64,000 bases of DNA from Hofstenia miamia (GCA_900660155.1 CABFPE010000003.1:3882512-3946511); one strand, 5' to 3'. Shown: positions 1 to 11,193, counted from the first letter of the stretch. The notes: generated by a model from the letters alone, not told the origin. Numbers and translations: made by a program.

Positions 1-137
1 CATGTTCGACATGTTCTTTCCGAGACAATATTGTCACCTAAGGCTGAACACATTTCTTTTGCAGCATCTCTGGAGCTCAAACCTCGCTTCCAACAGTAGA
101 AAATCAGTTTTCGGATGTCATTACGTTCAAGCTCCAT
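1..137 (-). CDS. mariner transposase, N-terminal part
   Basis: An open frame begins at the ATG complementary to 135-137 and stays open to the window edge (about 45 residues). It shows the first helix-turn-helix of mariner transposases: MELERNDIRKLIFYCWKRG, then a short loop, then DNIVSERTCRTW, which is the conserved VSERTCRRWF recognition-helix motif. This domain binds the element's inverted repeats; the DDD catalytic domain would lie outside the window. No stop is seen in the visible part, so this copy may be fairly young, but its completeness cannot be judged. Confidence 0.65.
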   Translation of the reverse strand, partial: MELERNDIRKLIFYCWKRGLSSRDAAKEMCSALGDNIVSERTCRT

Positions 138-354
138 CTTGATTTCAAATGCTCTATCTGCGAGTAATTGCTATTTCATTAAAAAAAATTCAAAACTGCA
201 TAGATATTTAGAATTAAAAGCATTCAAAAAGCTGCTATAACAAAATCTGCATCTATGTTTAGTCTGTTGCTATTTCAAATTTCAGTGTGAATGGTCCTAT
301 ATTTCAAAAGATATAAAGGATTTTGTATGGGAAAAAACTTATCTGACAACCCTA
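1..354 (-). mobile_element. mariner transposon, 5' end (runs off the window)
   Basis: Reading on the minus strand, the element starts near 354 with a terminal sequence GGGTTGTCAGATAAGTTTT, which resembles mariner inverted repeats, beside a TA. About 180 bases of leader follow, then the transposase start at 137. The rest of the element lies beyond position 1. It lies downstream of the last visible receptor exon and on the same strand, so it is probably inside a receptor intron. The exact outer base of the repeat is uncertain because there are two nearby TA dinucleotides. Confidence 0.6.
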
Positions 355-750
355 TATTTGCTTATTGGGGCATATTATGCCTCTTTTCTGTACAAATGTA
401 TTGCACTTTGTACCTATAGCTTAATTGAATATAATAAAGTTTCCATCATTTAAGGTTTTTTTACTTACAACCCATCCATTTGTGTAAAAATTTGCAGGTT
501 TGCAATTTCCAATATGCTTGGTGAATTCAGTGATTCGCTAAACTTTGCTTAATTTTATAAACAAAGGTTGTAAATTATAAGATGTTGAATTTATTACTAG
601 ATCTATTGAAAAATCCCAAATGATGTAACCCCAATAGGTATTTGGTTTTGCCTAATAATATTAAAAAGCCTAATTGGCCAATATAAAATTAAATCAATAC
701 ACGCAATATAGGCTTTTGGAACTAGTTACACATAAAAATATAAAAGTTAC
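355..750. other. AT-rich sequence, probable receptor intron
   Basis: No coding exon was recognised between the mariner end and the splice donor at 749-750. It is read as intron because the receptor still lacks transmembrane segments 6 and 7, which must lie at lower coordinates. No exon with the expected CWxP or NPxxY motifs was seen. Confidence 0.4.
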
Positions 751-1158
751 CTTTGAATTGCCAAGATCTTGGTGTATAAGCTTACTTTTGCTGGTGAGAG
801 AAATAGCAATTTGAATGTAAAATACTGCAATGATCGAGAAAGGAACGACAAAATTAATTACCAATATAGATATGTAATATATATAGAGATATTTATGGTT
901 ATTATATGCGTCCGCAATGCACACAGGGACATCAATAGAACGATTATATATCTCAACTTTAATTTCATAGTCATTGACGCCAGCGCGAAGAATTTCTGGT
1001 ACACAAACCAACAACGACAACAACCAAATTAGAACAATTGTCATAAATGACTTCAATTTGTTGAAGGTTTGATAAATTTGAAGCGGGTGCAGAATGGCCT
1101 TCCATCGATCATGCGCCAAGAATGTGAAGGTAAAAATCGACACAGTTTTCGTCAAAGT
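751..1158 (-). CDS. Neuropeptide-type class A GPCR, exon covering TM3 to TM5
   Basis: This 408-base exon is exactly 136 codons, phase 0 at both ends. On the minus strand it is preceded by ATTTTATTTTAG and followed by the donor GTAACT. It encodes TM3 ending in the HDRW version of the E/DRY motif followed by KAILHPLQ, TM4 with its conserved tryptophan (IVLIWLLSLLVCVPE), an extracellular loop 2 with an N-glycosylation sequon (NRS) and the conserved cysteine (VPVC), and TM5 with the conserved proline (NFVVPFSIIAVFY). Such receptors sit in the plasma membrane and signal through G proteins when a peptide binds. The layout resembles bombesin/CCHamide-type receptors, but the ligand cannot be told. 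DRW in place of DRY is slightly unusual. Confidence 0.8.
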
Positions 1159-3337
1159 CTAAAATAAAATGAAATTAATCTGCATGAAAAAATATCTTGT
1201 TATTTTGTGTAAGAATAGGGGGCTTACATTCGTCTTCCAAAGATGCATACAAGTGCTGGACTAAATTATTGGCTTTCTATTAGACATAACGCTTGAATTA
1301 TTTCTCACTTATGTGAAGTTTTCTTTATCTGTAGTCATCTTATACGATTGGAGATGTGCGGATAGGAACAACTGGGAAGCCGTAGGCGTAAAATATCAAA
1401 TTGTCTAAGAATAGATGCATATAAACGTGCGGAAATTTTTTTAAAATTTTGAAGTAAAACTTTGTTTAATTTTAGATGAGTACCGGTATTACAATATTTT
1501 TGTTTAACATAACATTTTGGTGCTGCACGCAAATTATGTACTAGCAACTCAGAGTTATAGAAGACCTTCTTAGCCATGAAGTGCCTGTCTTTTAGAAAGA
1601 GTCGTTTAACCGTGAAAAAAAGTTGTCGGCATCGGCACCTTGGAAAAAACTTCAGTAGAATTGATTTAAAATAATTTCATAATTGACGGAAACTATATTC
1701 TACACACTCTTGAAATTGCTTAAATCAACTACTAGTATTCGATGCCAGAATATGTACCGATAATGAATGTAATATTCATAATGAAAGTAAGCGAAAATTT
1801 ATGTGTCAAATCACAGACTGTTTTGCAATAAAAGATTGATAGCTAGAGCCATTAAAATATTCTGAAGGTTTTCCTACATTCAAGCCTAATACAAATATCA
1901 ATTCGGTCTTCAGCAATTAAAGTGGGGTGTTCTAAGCAGATTTCTCAAAGAATTGGAGGAGTTAAAATGGGACAATATAATTATTGGTATACTTGACAAT
2001 GCTTAATTCATATAAGTGCTAGAGTGGGACACATGCATATACAATTTTGAGATCACTCTGAGACTAAAATGAAGGGATATAAGCAGATGCCATACCAGAG
2101 ATTTCTCCTATTATTCATGCTATTTTGGTTTCAGAATATTACTAAGGATATATTGTCAACACCAAGTATACAATTTAAGGTAATACTCTCATTAAAAAAT
2201 CTCTAAAATTTACCAAATCACATTCAAATTAATTGAAATATAATTAACTATTAGCAAAAAAGTATTAATGTGTCGACAGTTTCCCTAAGCAAATGCAATT
2301 GTAAAAAAGGAAGACATTTAAAATTTGGTTTAGAATCACTAATTAACCTGCTATGACCCTTGGTGCAGGAAGTGAAGGGATGCAACACGCATAGCATATT
2401 GCAGCTTTATATAGGAGAAGTTATCAAATTATATAGGAATTCAATTTTTTCATATATATTTTCATATATCCTGGAACTTATTTATGTAAATAATGAATAA
2501 CGATGTCAAATATGACGTTGCAATTGTTGGTCTTCACTAATCATTTTTCAAAATCTTGACAGTAGTGACAAGTTAACAGGTTTTTTAAATGTCCTCATTT
2601 GCAATCGACGGAAAAAATGCATGCGTCTACGCCAACCATTGAACTTTTGAAAAATCTTTTTGAATGGATTATACGCTTATAATACTAAAGTCGTGTAAGA
2701 AAACAATTATTTATCACAAAATAAACTTGTTTCCAGAAGTGGCATTAACCTTGTGCCTAAAAATTTAAAATAAATTTAATGTAAATAACAATGAGACTGG
2801 CGCCTTCCATGCTATTAAAAAAGATTATGTAAATTTAAACCGAATGATCTTAAAATACAATTTTTATTGATACAAATAATTATTAATTAAAATTGTGTGA
2901 ACATGCATACGCCTCTTATTCTATTGTCGCTTTATCCCCCTGGACTGTTTTTTGCGTTGAACAAAAAAATTCATGTAACGTTTGGTAAATATGCTTAAGC
3001 TAGTAATTAAATTACTGAAAAGTTAGAGGGAATATTTGACTTTAAACACCTCGCCCTGATGTCTGACTTTAGGACGTATTGTCTAGAAAATGAATACTTT
3101 TTGTAATTGACATATGTCTTCTCATCTAATGAGAGGTATATTATAGTAATTAATTGATAAAATATGCTCATTTCAAACAGTTAAACTCTTATCAATTCTG
3201 CAATGTCATAATTATAGGCAAAGTAGCTAACAGATATTTCTTAGGCCTACTTGTTAATAATAAACAATGAAATTGTGGTCAAGGATGAACAGTGATAGGT
3301 GGTTCTATATTGTTGATTTTCTGAAGTCTCTACTAAC
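1159..3337 (-). other. Receptor intron, phase 0
   Basis: About 2.2 kb of AT-rich sequence lies between two exons whose reading frames meet at a codon boundary (VLQ then TLTKT). The donor GTTAGT is at 3337-3336 and the acceptor AG at 1160-1159. Nothing else in it could be identified. Confidence 0.7.
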
Positions 3338-3491
3338 CTGTAAAACACTGGAAAACTTGCAGGTACTGCTAGAAAACGGCCAACCAAAACTGAGATTAAT
3401 GTAGATGATGATCGGCATAGTAATGATTAGATAGAGAAAGTCACTAAGCGACAGACAAAGAATAAGCATATTGGGAGTTGTTCTCAAACTT
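3338..3491 (-). CDS. Neuropeptide-type class A GPCR, exon covering TM2 and start of TM3
   Basis: The exon encodes the first intracellular loop end and TM2, SLRTTPNMLILCLSLSDF, with the conserved LxxxD aspartate, then a proline-bearing TM2 end (TMPI), extracellular loop 1 with the conserved tryptophan (GWPF), and the TM3 cysteine (STCKFSSVLQ) that would pair with the loop-2 cysteine of the next exon. The donor is CAG then GTTAGT at 3337. The acceptor is at 3493-3492, or three bases further in. The RTxPNxxxxxLxLSD pattern is typical of bombesin-, endothelin- and CCHamide-type receptors. The exon with the N-terminus and TM1 was not found upstream. Confidence 0.8.
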
Positions 3492-5289
3492 CTAAAATAT
3501 TATGTTATAGAATCACTTCAGAAAACATTCTTGAAATTTCAAACATTTTATAATCAGTTCAACTTTAAGTAGCATTAGAAACTATTTCACAAATAATGTT
3601 AAGTAACGGAGATTTTTAGCATAAAATGGATCTGAATGGAGGGTACAAAAGAAATTCATATTTAATAAATTTCTTAGAATTCGTCACCAGAGGCGTATCC
3701 GACAATTTTTTGACGGTAGCCTGCTATTCATTGATATTTTTGAATCATTTCTATAATCTGAGTGTAAAACGAGCATCATATGTATATTCAAAGAGCATTA
3801 AAGCCTTTTTGTAAGATCATGGGGGAATACTCAGAAACTATAATTTTCATTGTGGTGCGAATAAAGTTAAGGAAATTAATATTTAGTTAAATATGCATAA
3901 ACATATACACTGCGTTTGTTCTAATGTTCGAAGGGACCTCAAAGTCCCAGCAGGTTATATCAATTTCATGCATCCATTATTTTTATTAGGTGAACACAAG
4001 AACAATTCACTGTTTGTACAACAAATTGCTTAAGTAATTTTATGATGAAAATTGGAATACAATACAGAGTTTCAATTGACAAGTAAAACAAAAAAGAAAA
4101 TTCTAATTATATCAGACATTCATATGTCAAATAATATCAATTACAAACTGTAAGCACCCCAGATTGGAATTGCATGATATTTCTTAACCATATTTGACTT
4201 GGAGAGGAGTCATCCCCTATCACCACTGGCATTTTAGGTGACATTTTGGAGAAATTTCGTTATTTTGGTTACAAAGTAGTTATTTCTGGTTAATTTGTTG
4301 CCAAAGTATGCTTTTGCAACTTTGTTGCCAAAATTCACTAAAAATGACTAAAATAAGGTTTTGGTTATTTTATCTGGAAATATTGCGAAAATGTCAACAA
4401 TTTGTAGGTTATTCATGTTATTCTTACAAAAATATTTTATCATAAATACACTGCACAGTATAAGGCAAAGTTTGGTTTTTATATTGTTATTGATAGTCTG
4501 AGTAGAGCGCAATACCATATATGAGAACTTTTAATGCACTATAATAGTACAAGGCTGGGGAGGGAGCTAGGGTGGCGGGGTCTTCGTACTTAATTATGTC
4601 TAAAATTTTGGAGGAACTTGAGGGGACGAAATATTAATCAAGCATTAGCATCGTTATAATGGCTTGAGTAGGATTAAGTTGAAATTTAATAGAATAACTA
4701 ATATTAGCTGTTCAAAAAGTGTTAAAAATTCTTCTATGTATAACATTGCTTGTTGCATCGTAAAAAAATTCAAATAATTGCGATGCAACTTTCATTCATT
4801 GAATCGCACTCAAAGTTATATATGAGAAGAAATTGATGGAGAAGCAACAATTTCGACAATGACTTGCGCAATTACGTTGACTTCTGATTGAAAACGTAGC
4901 ACTAGACATAGAACAGTGATTATAATGAGAATAAATTTACATTTAATGTTTCAAATGTGAAAATTAATGAATAGAAACAAAATTTCAACAAATTTCAAAT
5001 TCAATGAGATTATTAGCATAATTGGAAGTATCTGCTAATGGTTTACTGAAAGAATATTGAAGTAAGCAAAAGCGCTTGAAAATCATTTTGACCTATTGTC
5101 ACTATTCTAGTGTTTAATGACTTTGTATTCACAAGCTCATTGATACAATATGCAATAATTGTTGCATATATAAATAAGTACAACAATTTTGTATATAACA
5201 AAATCATATAATGAATATAATCAATGAAAATGAAGTTCCAATTCCACATTAATCGCTTAAGACATTACTTGGAATTTGCGTGTATAAAT
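3492..5289. other. Non-coding AT-rich stretch
   Basis: No gene or recognisable repeat was found. The open frames here are short and lack codon or motif support. Part may be the next upstream intron of the receptor gene. Confidence 0.4.
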
Positions 5290-5585
5290 ACTTCATTTCT
5301 ATTTTAGGGAAAGATATGGAACCAGATTGTACCGCCATGGGGTTATCCTTAGGACCAACTACTGTAATTTTTACCATGGATATAATAAAAAGTGGTTTTG
5401 ATGAGAGTAAATATTTATTTTATCAAAGATATATTGATGATACATTTGGAATATTTGATAATGAAGAAAGTGCCTTAATATTTAAAAATAAAATAAAGAA
5501 TATACTGTCTGAATTACAATTTAAAATTGAATTAGAAGAAAATAAGAAATTGAATTTGTTGGATGCCACCATTACAAACTTAAAG
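5290..5585 (+). mobile_element. Penelope-like retroelement, reverse-transcriptase fragment
   Basis: The plus-strand frame shows AMGLSLGPTTVIFTMDI, corresponding to the AMGSPLGP region of Penelope-like reverse transcriptases, then YQRYIDDTFGIF (the catalytic YxDD motif), and LNLLDATI, matching the conserved FLDVTI block. About 95 residues of the palm domain remain. The right side joins the old LINE directly, so one element has inserted in or truncated the other. It is a fossil fragment; the GIY-YIG endonuclease part is not present here. Confidence 0.65.
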
Positions 5586-7520
5586 GAAACGCTTGCATCT
5601 AAACTACACCTCAGACTTATATAGTCCATTTCTCCAAAGGTCTGAACAAACAAAAAGAAGAAATGGAAAATAAAGCCCTGAAAAGAAGAAAGGAACTAAT
5701 TAATCAAAAGTGTGAAGCAAAGTTGCTTAAAATAATTACTCAAAGATTATAAAGGAAAATAAACGATAAATGGATTGAGATACAAATGGATTGACTGAAT
5801 CAAAATAAGGAATCATTTCTTACTATATACTCTCACATCATTAATGGGATTTTTGGAAAATTCACAGAATTAGAATATGTAATTAATCGTAATGGTTACT
5901 CAATAATAAATATTCATGAGAGTAAATAAAGTCCAGATACTCCACGTATTATAGTTGATATTGATAACTATTACCTTCTCAGAAATGACAGAAACCTCGA
6001 AAATTGTAACAAGAAGGGAGGTGGTGCCTATAGTAGCATATATTAACAAAAGTTGGACGATATATGAGCCAAAAAAAATAATGAAAATTTTTGAAAAAAT
6101 ATAGAAATTTTAGCTATTGTCTGAAGACCTAGATTTCTTCCGAGTGATTATAATGCAATCATTAATATTTATATATACCTACCACCAAATCGATCAAAAA
6201 TCAAATGTGAAAAAATTTTGCAAAAAACAGTTCAATATTGTGCTTACATAATATTGACAGGAGACGCTAATCGAAAAAAGGCTGCACTGCCTAAATTGTT
6301 TTGGTGTAAGTAACCTGGTTAATGAATATACGTTCTTACCAAATAAGTCACAACTGGATGTTGTCTACCTAAGTAATACTAATTATTATGATATCTAATA
6401 TGATTCTCCCATAGGGAAAAAATATTATGTATCGTCTTCGTTTAGTCGCTAAACCTAAATATTACTGCAAAACTAAATTTAGAAATCCCCAATATCAACA
6501 CAATGATTTTCTGGAAAGTTATAATTTAGAAACCATCAAAGAAAAACTGCGCGCAACTGAATAGGAAGAGATAATAAATAAAGACGATGTAAATCTATTA
6601 ATAGAGAAATTAGAAGAAAAACTTGCTAATATCATGATCAAGAGTTGTAGAAATTCTGTGCTAACAATCTACAGAACTGAAAAAATATCTAACAAAGAAC
6701 TTGATGAACTCCTTAAAGAGAAAAGAAGCGCTCTTAATAAAAAGAAAAATTGTGAGCGAAACATCATTCAACGGAAAATAAACAGTACTGTTGAGAAAAT
6801 TCGAAATTCAAAAATGCAATCAATGAACAAAGATGAATTACATAATGAAGTGAATAAAAGATTGAGAAAAAAGAAATGGAACCTACATATATCAGAACAT
6901 GAAGCTAATCTGCTAAATAATTTTTTCTTTAGATTTAATGAGGACAAATGTGAAGACGAAGAATTAAACAATAAAGAAATAACCGAAACGACTCCCGTAA
7001 TATCAAGATATATTTTTAAATATTCGCTTACGTTCCTCTAAAGGCACTTCAAAAGTACCAAACTGGTTTTTCAAATGCTTCCCAAACGAACTTAGTTATG
7101 TTTACTCATGTTTATTGAATAGATGTTTCAAGAAAATTGAAAATCCTAATGAATGGGAGAAAGCTGTTGTTACCCCTGTACCAAAGACTAATAACATTGA
7201 AGTATGCAAAGAAAACCTAAGAAACTTCAGGCCAATTGCTGTGACTCCGATTCTAGCAAGATTAATTGACAAGTTCATAGCTAATCTCCACAATAAAAAA
7301 TGGAAAAAAGGTTGATTAGTTTTAATTTGCATACAAAGAAAATAAAAGTACTTTTGATTTACTTTTGTATACCATGCAATATGCGTACAATTCATTCAAT
7401 GCAGATTCAACATGCTTAGTGAGAATGATGTTCTTCGACTACAGTATAGTGCATTTAATACCATACTTCAACATAAAATGATAAACCGAAGTAAGGAAAC
7501 GTCACCATGGCTCGCAGAAT
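5586..7520 (+). mobile_element. Old LINE copy, 5' part (end of ORF1, EN, first part of RT)
   Basis: This is a decayed copy of the same LINE family as 7521-11381. It retains the ORF1 end (FSKGLNKQ, ALKRRKEL, KWIEIQ), an in-frame TGA at 5792-5794 followed by CT, endonuclease fragments (IVDIDNYY, then GGG, RPRFLPS, INIYIYLPP, ILTGDANR) and the start of the reverse transcriptase (RNFRPIAVTPILARLIDKFI, QYSAFNTILQHKMIN). Many stops and frameshifts are present. The copy stops at GAAT 7517-7520, where the younger LINE inserted, and resumes at 11382. Its 5' end is truncated inside ORF1, next to the Penelope-like fragment. Confidence 0.8.
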
Positions 7521-7614
7521 ATATATATATATATATATATATCCAAGCTTTAATTCCCGTACACAGCGCAAAGCGCTCTGTAAAAAGGAAATTGGATTTA
7601 TTCAGAAATATTTG

Positions 7615-10338
7615 CTATAGGAACTGGGGGAGAGTTCCAGAGTTAATATACTTTAAGGCTGCAGGTAGGAAAGTTTTTGAGTACCTTGTATCATGAATTT
7701 CCTCCAATATGACCTTTGTTCGTGTTTGGCTTCTTGAAAACTTTATCCTTTCATTCATTGGGTGATACTTATCAGTATACACTTTCATTGTATATTTCTT
7801 AAACATTGCATTGAAAGTTGCATTGATACACGAAATAAGTTCACACTTATTTAACTTAGCAATTTTTGCATATAGTTTAATAGGTTTTCTTAACGTCTTC
7901 CGGTTTTTGTTTGTTATTCCCGGAACCCAAACTACAGATGCATACAAATAAATTGGTAGAATGTATGTTTTAAAAATTAACCATTTTCTTTCTGGCATTA
8001 GAAATTCTATAAAGAATTTCATGCTAAGTATGCACCTAAAAGCCTTTTTAGTGACCGCATCTACCTGTTCATTCCAAGTAATATCTTTATTTACCGTAAT
8101 TCCCAAGTACTTCGTTTGATTAACTGACGGAAACTCAAAATCACCATATTTGTTTATTTTTCTTACCTCTGACAACAATTTTGGACTTTTAATATTACGA
8201 TGTGCAAAAGTTAATACTGCCGATTTCTTTTGATTTATGATTAGATTATTATCTTTTGAGAGTCTTAATACATCACATATATTCTCCTCTGTTTGCTACA
8301 CATCTTCTTCAATTTGCGACTTAGTTATTATACTAGCAATACATGTATCATCTGAATATTTCATAATGTCAGACTTTGTAGGATATGATAGAGAGTTTGT
8401 ACAAATATCATCTGTAAGATGTATAAATAATACACCCGACAGAGGTCCCCCTTGAGGTACTCCTACACTTAGTGGTATCTTTTCTGTATAAGTATCATTT
8501 CTTATTCTTATGCATTGATTAAAGTCAGCTATGTAATTTTGTACCCACTTAGCCATCCATGACGAGCGTAAAAACAATTTATTCACCATTCGATTTTGTA
8601 GTACCGTATTAAACGCACTACTATAGTCCAAAAATGCTACTTTCACTATCGTTGTGTCCTTGCAATTGAGTGCTGACGCCACTTTATCAATTAAGTATAT
8701 TAATGCATCCGTCGTTGACCGGTCCGGCCGATATGCAAATTGTTTGGGGTCAGAAACCAGATCTTTAGCATGCAATTCAACAACAATCGAGTCTAAACAC
8801 CTAGCCGCAACAGGTGTTATCGTTACAGGTCTAAAATGTTTGCAGTTGTCTTTATCGGGATTAGGCAATTTGGGTATAGGGACTACAATAGCCGATTTCC
8901 ATTCAGTAGGATAATATAATTCTGATATACATTTTTGATATATGTATGTATAAGGCTTACAGAGATCATTTGCAAATCGCTTAAAAATCCATGATGGCAG
9001 CTCACTCTTTCCTTGCGAGGTATTAAATTTAACCCGTTTAAATACATTTTTTACCATAGATTCTGTTACTATTGGATCATACTGACCTACAGGTAATTCA
9101 CATATATTCTCATCATAACACTTGTGACAATTGTAGGAGGTAAAACCTACGTTCAAATTATGGGCCTCGTTCATAGTTAATTTAATTTTCGTCGTTCTTG
9201 GCTTCAACCGCTTCTTCATTTCCATGTAAAGCTGTTCCGTAGTGAGGCTCTGAACCTCTCTTTGACGTTGCGTCTTTACATATACATTTATTTTTCTCTG
9301 CAAAACGTTAAGGTCATGCCTTCTGCGCAACTTAATTAGTTGCTTTTTATAATTAAGCATTGTTGTCAGTGTTGCATCTTTAATAATTCCATTGCACCTC
9401 ATTCTAGGCATTTTAGAAATTTTACACATTCTTAGTAATTTTATCATTTCAGAATCAATTACCCGTATGTGTTCATCTAAGTTACAATGACTCTCTAATA
9501 GTATATCCCAATTGATATCTTTCATCATATTCTCCATTTTATCCGTATTTATGTTGTTGATGTAAAAATCTCTACATGGATATCGGACCTTATTATAACT
9601 AGAAAACTTTGGTACCAATGTGACCGACATATGATACATAATATTGCTTCTTCCAATTGGTGGTTCCATATGAAATTCATACATAAACGTATCCGAAACA
9701 TACGCAATGTCAATTTGACTTTTATTGGGGTAAAATGTCGGTTCATTAACCATGTTTTCCAACTGGAAAAATTCTATTTCTTTCAGACATTTCTGATTAG
9801 CGTCGCCGAGAAGGATGATATATGCATTATGATACTGCCTATGTAATAGTGACATTACATTTCTTAATTCCTTATCACATATTTTCTTCCGTCTTCTTGG
9901 AGGCAAGTATATATTCATAATTATTATACAACTAATACGTTTAGGTAAGAACCTAGGCCGACAGCCTATTACTAACATTTCAATATCCTGAGTTGATAGA
10001 CATTTTATAACTTTAGGAGCGCTTATACTCCAATCCTTGTTTACATATACTAGTAAACCTCCTCCACCAGTTTCATTGAAATTATTTAGATCTCTGTCAA
10101 GTCTATTAACATAATAATTATCAATATATATTGATCCGTCTGGTGTAGTTGAATTAAGTTTGGTTTCCTGTAAACAAGCAACAGCATATGGCTTCCCAAT
10201 GAGAATATATTGAAATTCCAAAAATTTTGACAATATCCCATTGACGTTATTACTAATGATGTTTGGAAAAGATAATCTTAAAATGTTTTTACTCTTATTT
10301 TTTAAAGTTAATGTGTAGGAATCATCTGAAACTGCTAG
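7615..10338 (-). CDS. LINE ORF2: AP-endonuclease and reverse transcriptase (one internal stop)
   Basis: 907 codons in the same frame as ORF1. The endonuclease starts about 30 codons after the ORF1 stop: NNVNGI, QETKL with the catalytic glutamate, GGGGLLVYV, GDANQK, and a late histidine in place of the usual SDH. The reverse transcriptase has FRPVTITPVAARCLD, FLDYSSAFNTV, VPQGGPLS and the active site KYSDDT. The thumb/C-terminal domain follows with YLGITVNKDITWNEQV. One TAG at 8296-8298, shortly after the YSDD region, is the only break; the frame continues unchanged to the TAG at 7615-7617. No TTG or ATG near the beginning is a convincing independent start. Confidence 0.8.
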
Positions 10339-10341
10339 TCA
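10335..10341 (-). promoter_or_regulatory. Candidate stop-codon readthrough signal between ORF1 and ORF2
   Basis: On the minus strand the ORF1 stop reads TGA directly followed by CTAG. UGA-CUAG is the best-known sequence context for efficient translational readthrough in animal genes. The codons after it are in the ORF2 frame with no stop for 680 codons. No in-frame ATG occurs until well after the endonuclease motif QETKL, so a normally initiated ORF2 would lack an essential part. The ATG overlapping the stop (ATGA) is in another frame and terminates after six codons. Readthrough is inferred, not shown. Confidence 0.55.
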
Positions 10342-11193
10342 TTGCTCTTGTATATTAACCCATTTTTCATTTTCCCGTACATGCAACTTACAATTAAAAA
10401 TTCTCAGATCCTTTCTTTCAAATTTCTTTTCTATTAACAGCTCTTTTCTTCTTTTCAAAGCCAAATTTTCGCTTTCGATTTCTTTTTCATTAAGACCTCT
10501 TGCCAAGTATACCTTTTGATTTAAGGGATTTAAATGTTTAAGTTTGCTGGCATTACTTAAAACGTTTTTCGCCTGTATAGGTTCTTTGAACCTTACTAAC
10601 AATGTTTGTGATTTGCTTTGACTAAATTTACCCAATCGGAAAATATCTGATAAATTTTCTTCTTGAAAACTGTCGTCAATGCTCTTAAATAACTTTACCA
10701 CATTCTCATATTCATCCATTGTTCTTTCACTTTTCGTTGCTTTCTTGCTCTCAGGCAATTCCTTTACTCTTATTTCACAATTGTGATCCACGTCATAAGT
10801 TTTACTCTTAACATTTACTGATGAACTTCTTACAACTTCTGAGTATTTCTTAATTTCACTTACTGCCTTTGCAACGTCCTTACTTACATGGGAGGAATCC
10901 ACCTCAACCACAGGTAAAGTTGCTGCTGCGCAGTTCTCACAACTCCAAGCTAATGCTCCAACAATACTTTCACTTCCATTTAGTATATTAAAAACCGCCT
11001 TATTTAACTTTGTACATGCTAAATGAAATAAATGCTTACAAATTGAACATTTGATTTTCTCAGAGTCAACTTTTCTTTGGCATAATGCACAATTAACAGA
11101 AAATTTATCATTTGTACATTGCGAACACATTGTATTCGAGCTTAAATTAGTCAAAGTCGACTGCTTTTTGCCACAAGATATGCAGTAAGGCAT
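10339..11193 (-). CDS. LINE ORF1: zinc-binding/PHD-finger RNA-binding protein
   Basis: 284 residues from a true ATG to a TGA. The N-terminus has a small CxxC...CxxC zinc ribbon (CISCGKK, CSQC), then a PHD-like Cys4-His-Cys3 finger at roughly residues 34-88 (CALC, CSIC, HLFHLAC, WSCENC). The middle is charged and the C-terminal half resembles the RRM-like fold of LINE ORF1 proteins (LSDIFRLGKFSQSKSQTLLV, then VYLARGLNEKE and ALKRRKEL). Such proteins bind the element RNA. The frame is intact. The stop context is CAA-TGA-CTA-G and the frame remains open beyond it into ORF2. Confidence 0.8.
   Translation of the reverse strand: MPYCISCGKKQSTLTNLSSNTMCSQCTNDKFSVNCALCQRKVDSEKIKCSICKHLFHLACTKLNKAVFNILNGSESIVGALAWSCENCAAATLPVVEVDSSHVSKDVAKAVSEIKKYSEVVRSSSVNVKSKTYDVDHNCEIRVKELPESKKATKSERTMDEYENVVKLFKSIDDSFQEENLSDIFRLGKFSQSKSQTLLVRFKEPIQAKNVLSNASKLKHLNPLNQKVYLARGLNEKEIESENLALKRRKELLIEKKFERKDLRIFNCKLHVRENEKWVNIQEQ

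Noticed and set aside
8654-8914. Plus-strand frame of 86 codons
   Set aside because: Shadow of the LINE reverse transcriptase on the opposite strand.
10339-10342. ATG overlapping the ORF1 stop (ATGA), as in stop-start reinitiation
   Set aside because: It is out of frame with ORF2 and reaches a stop after six codons.
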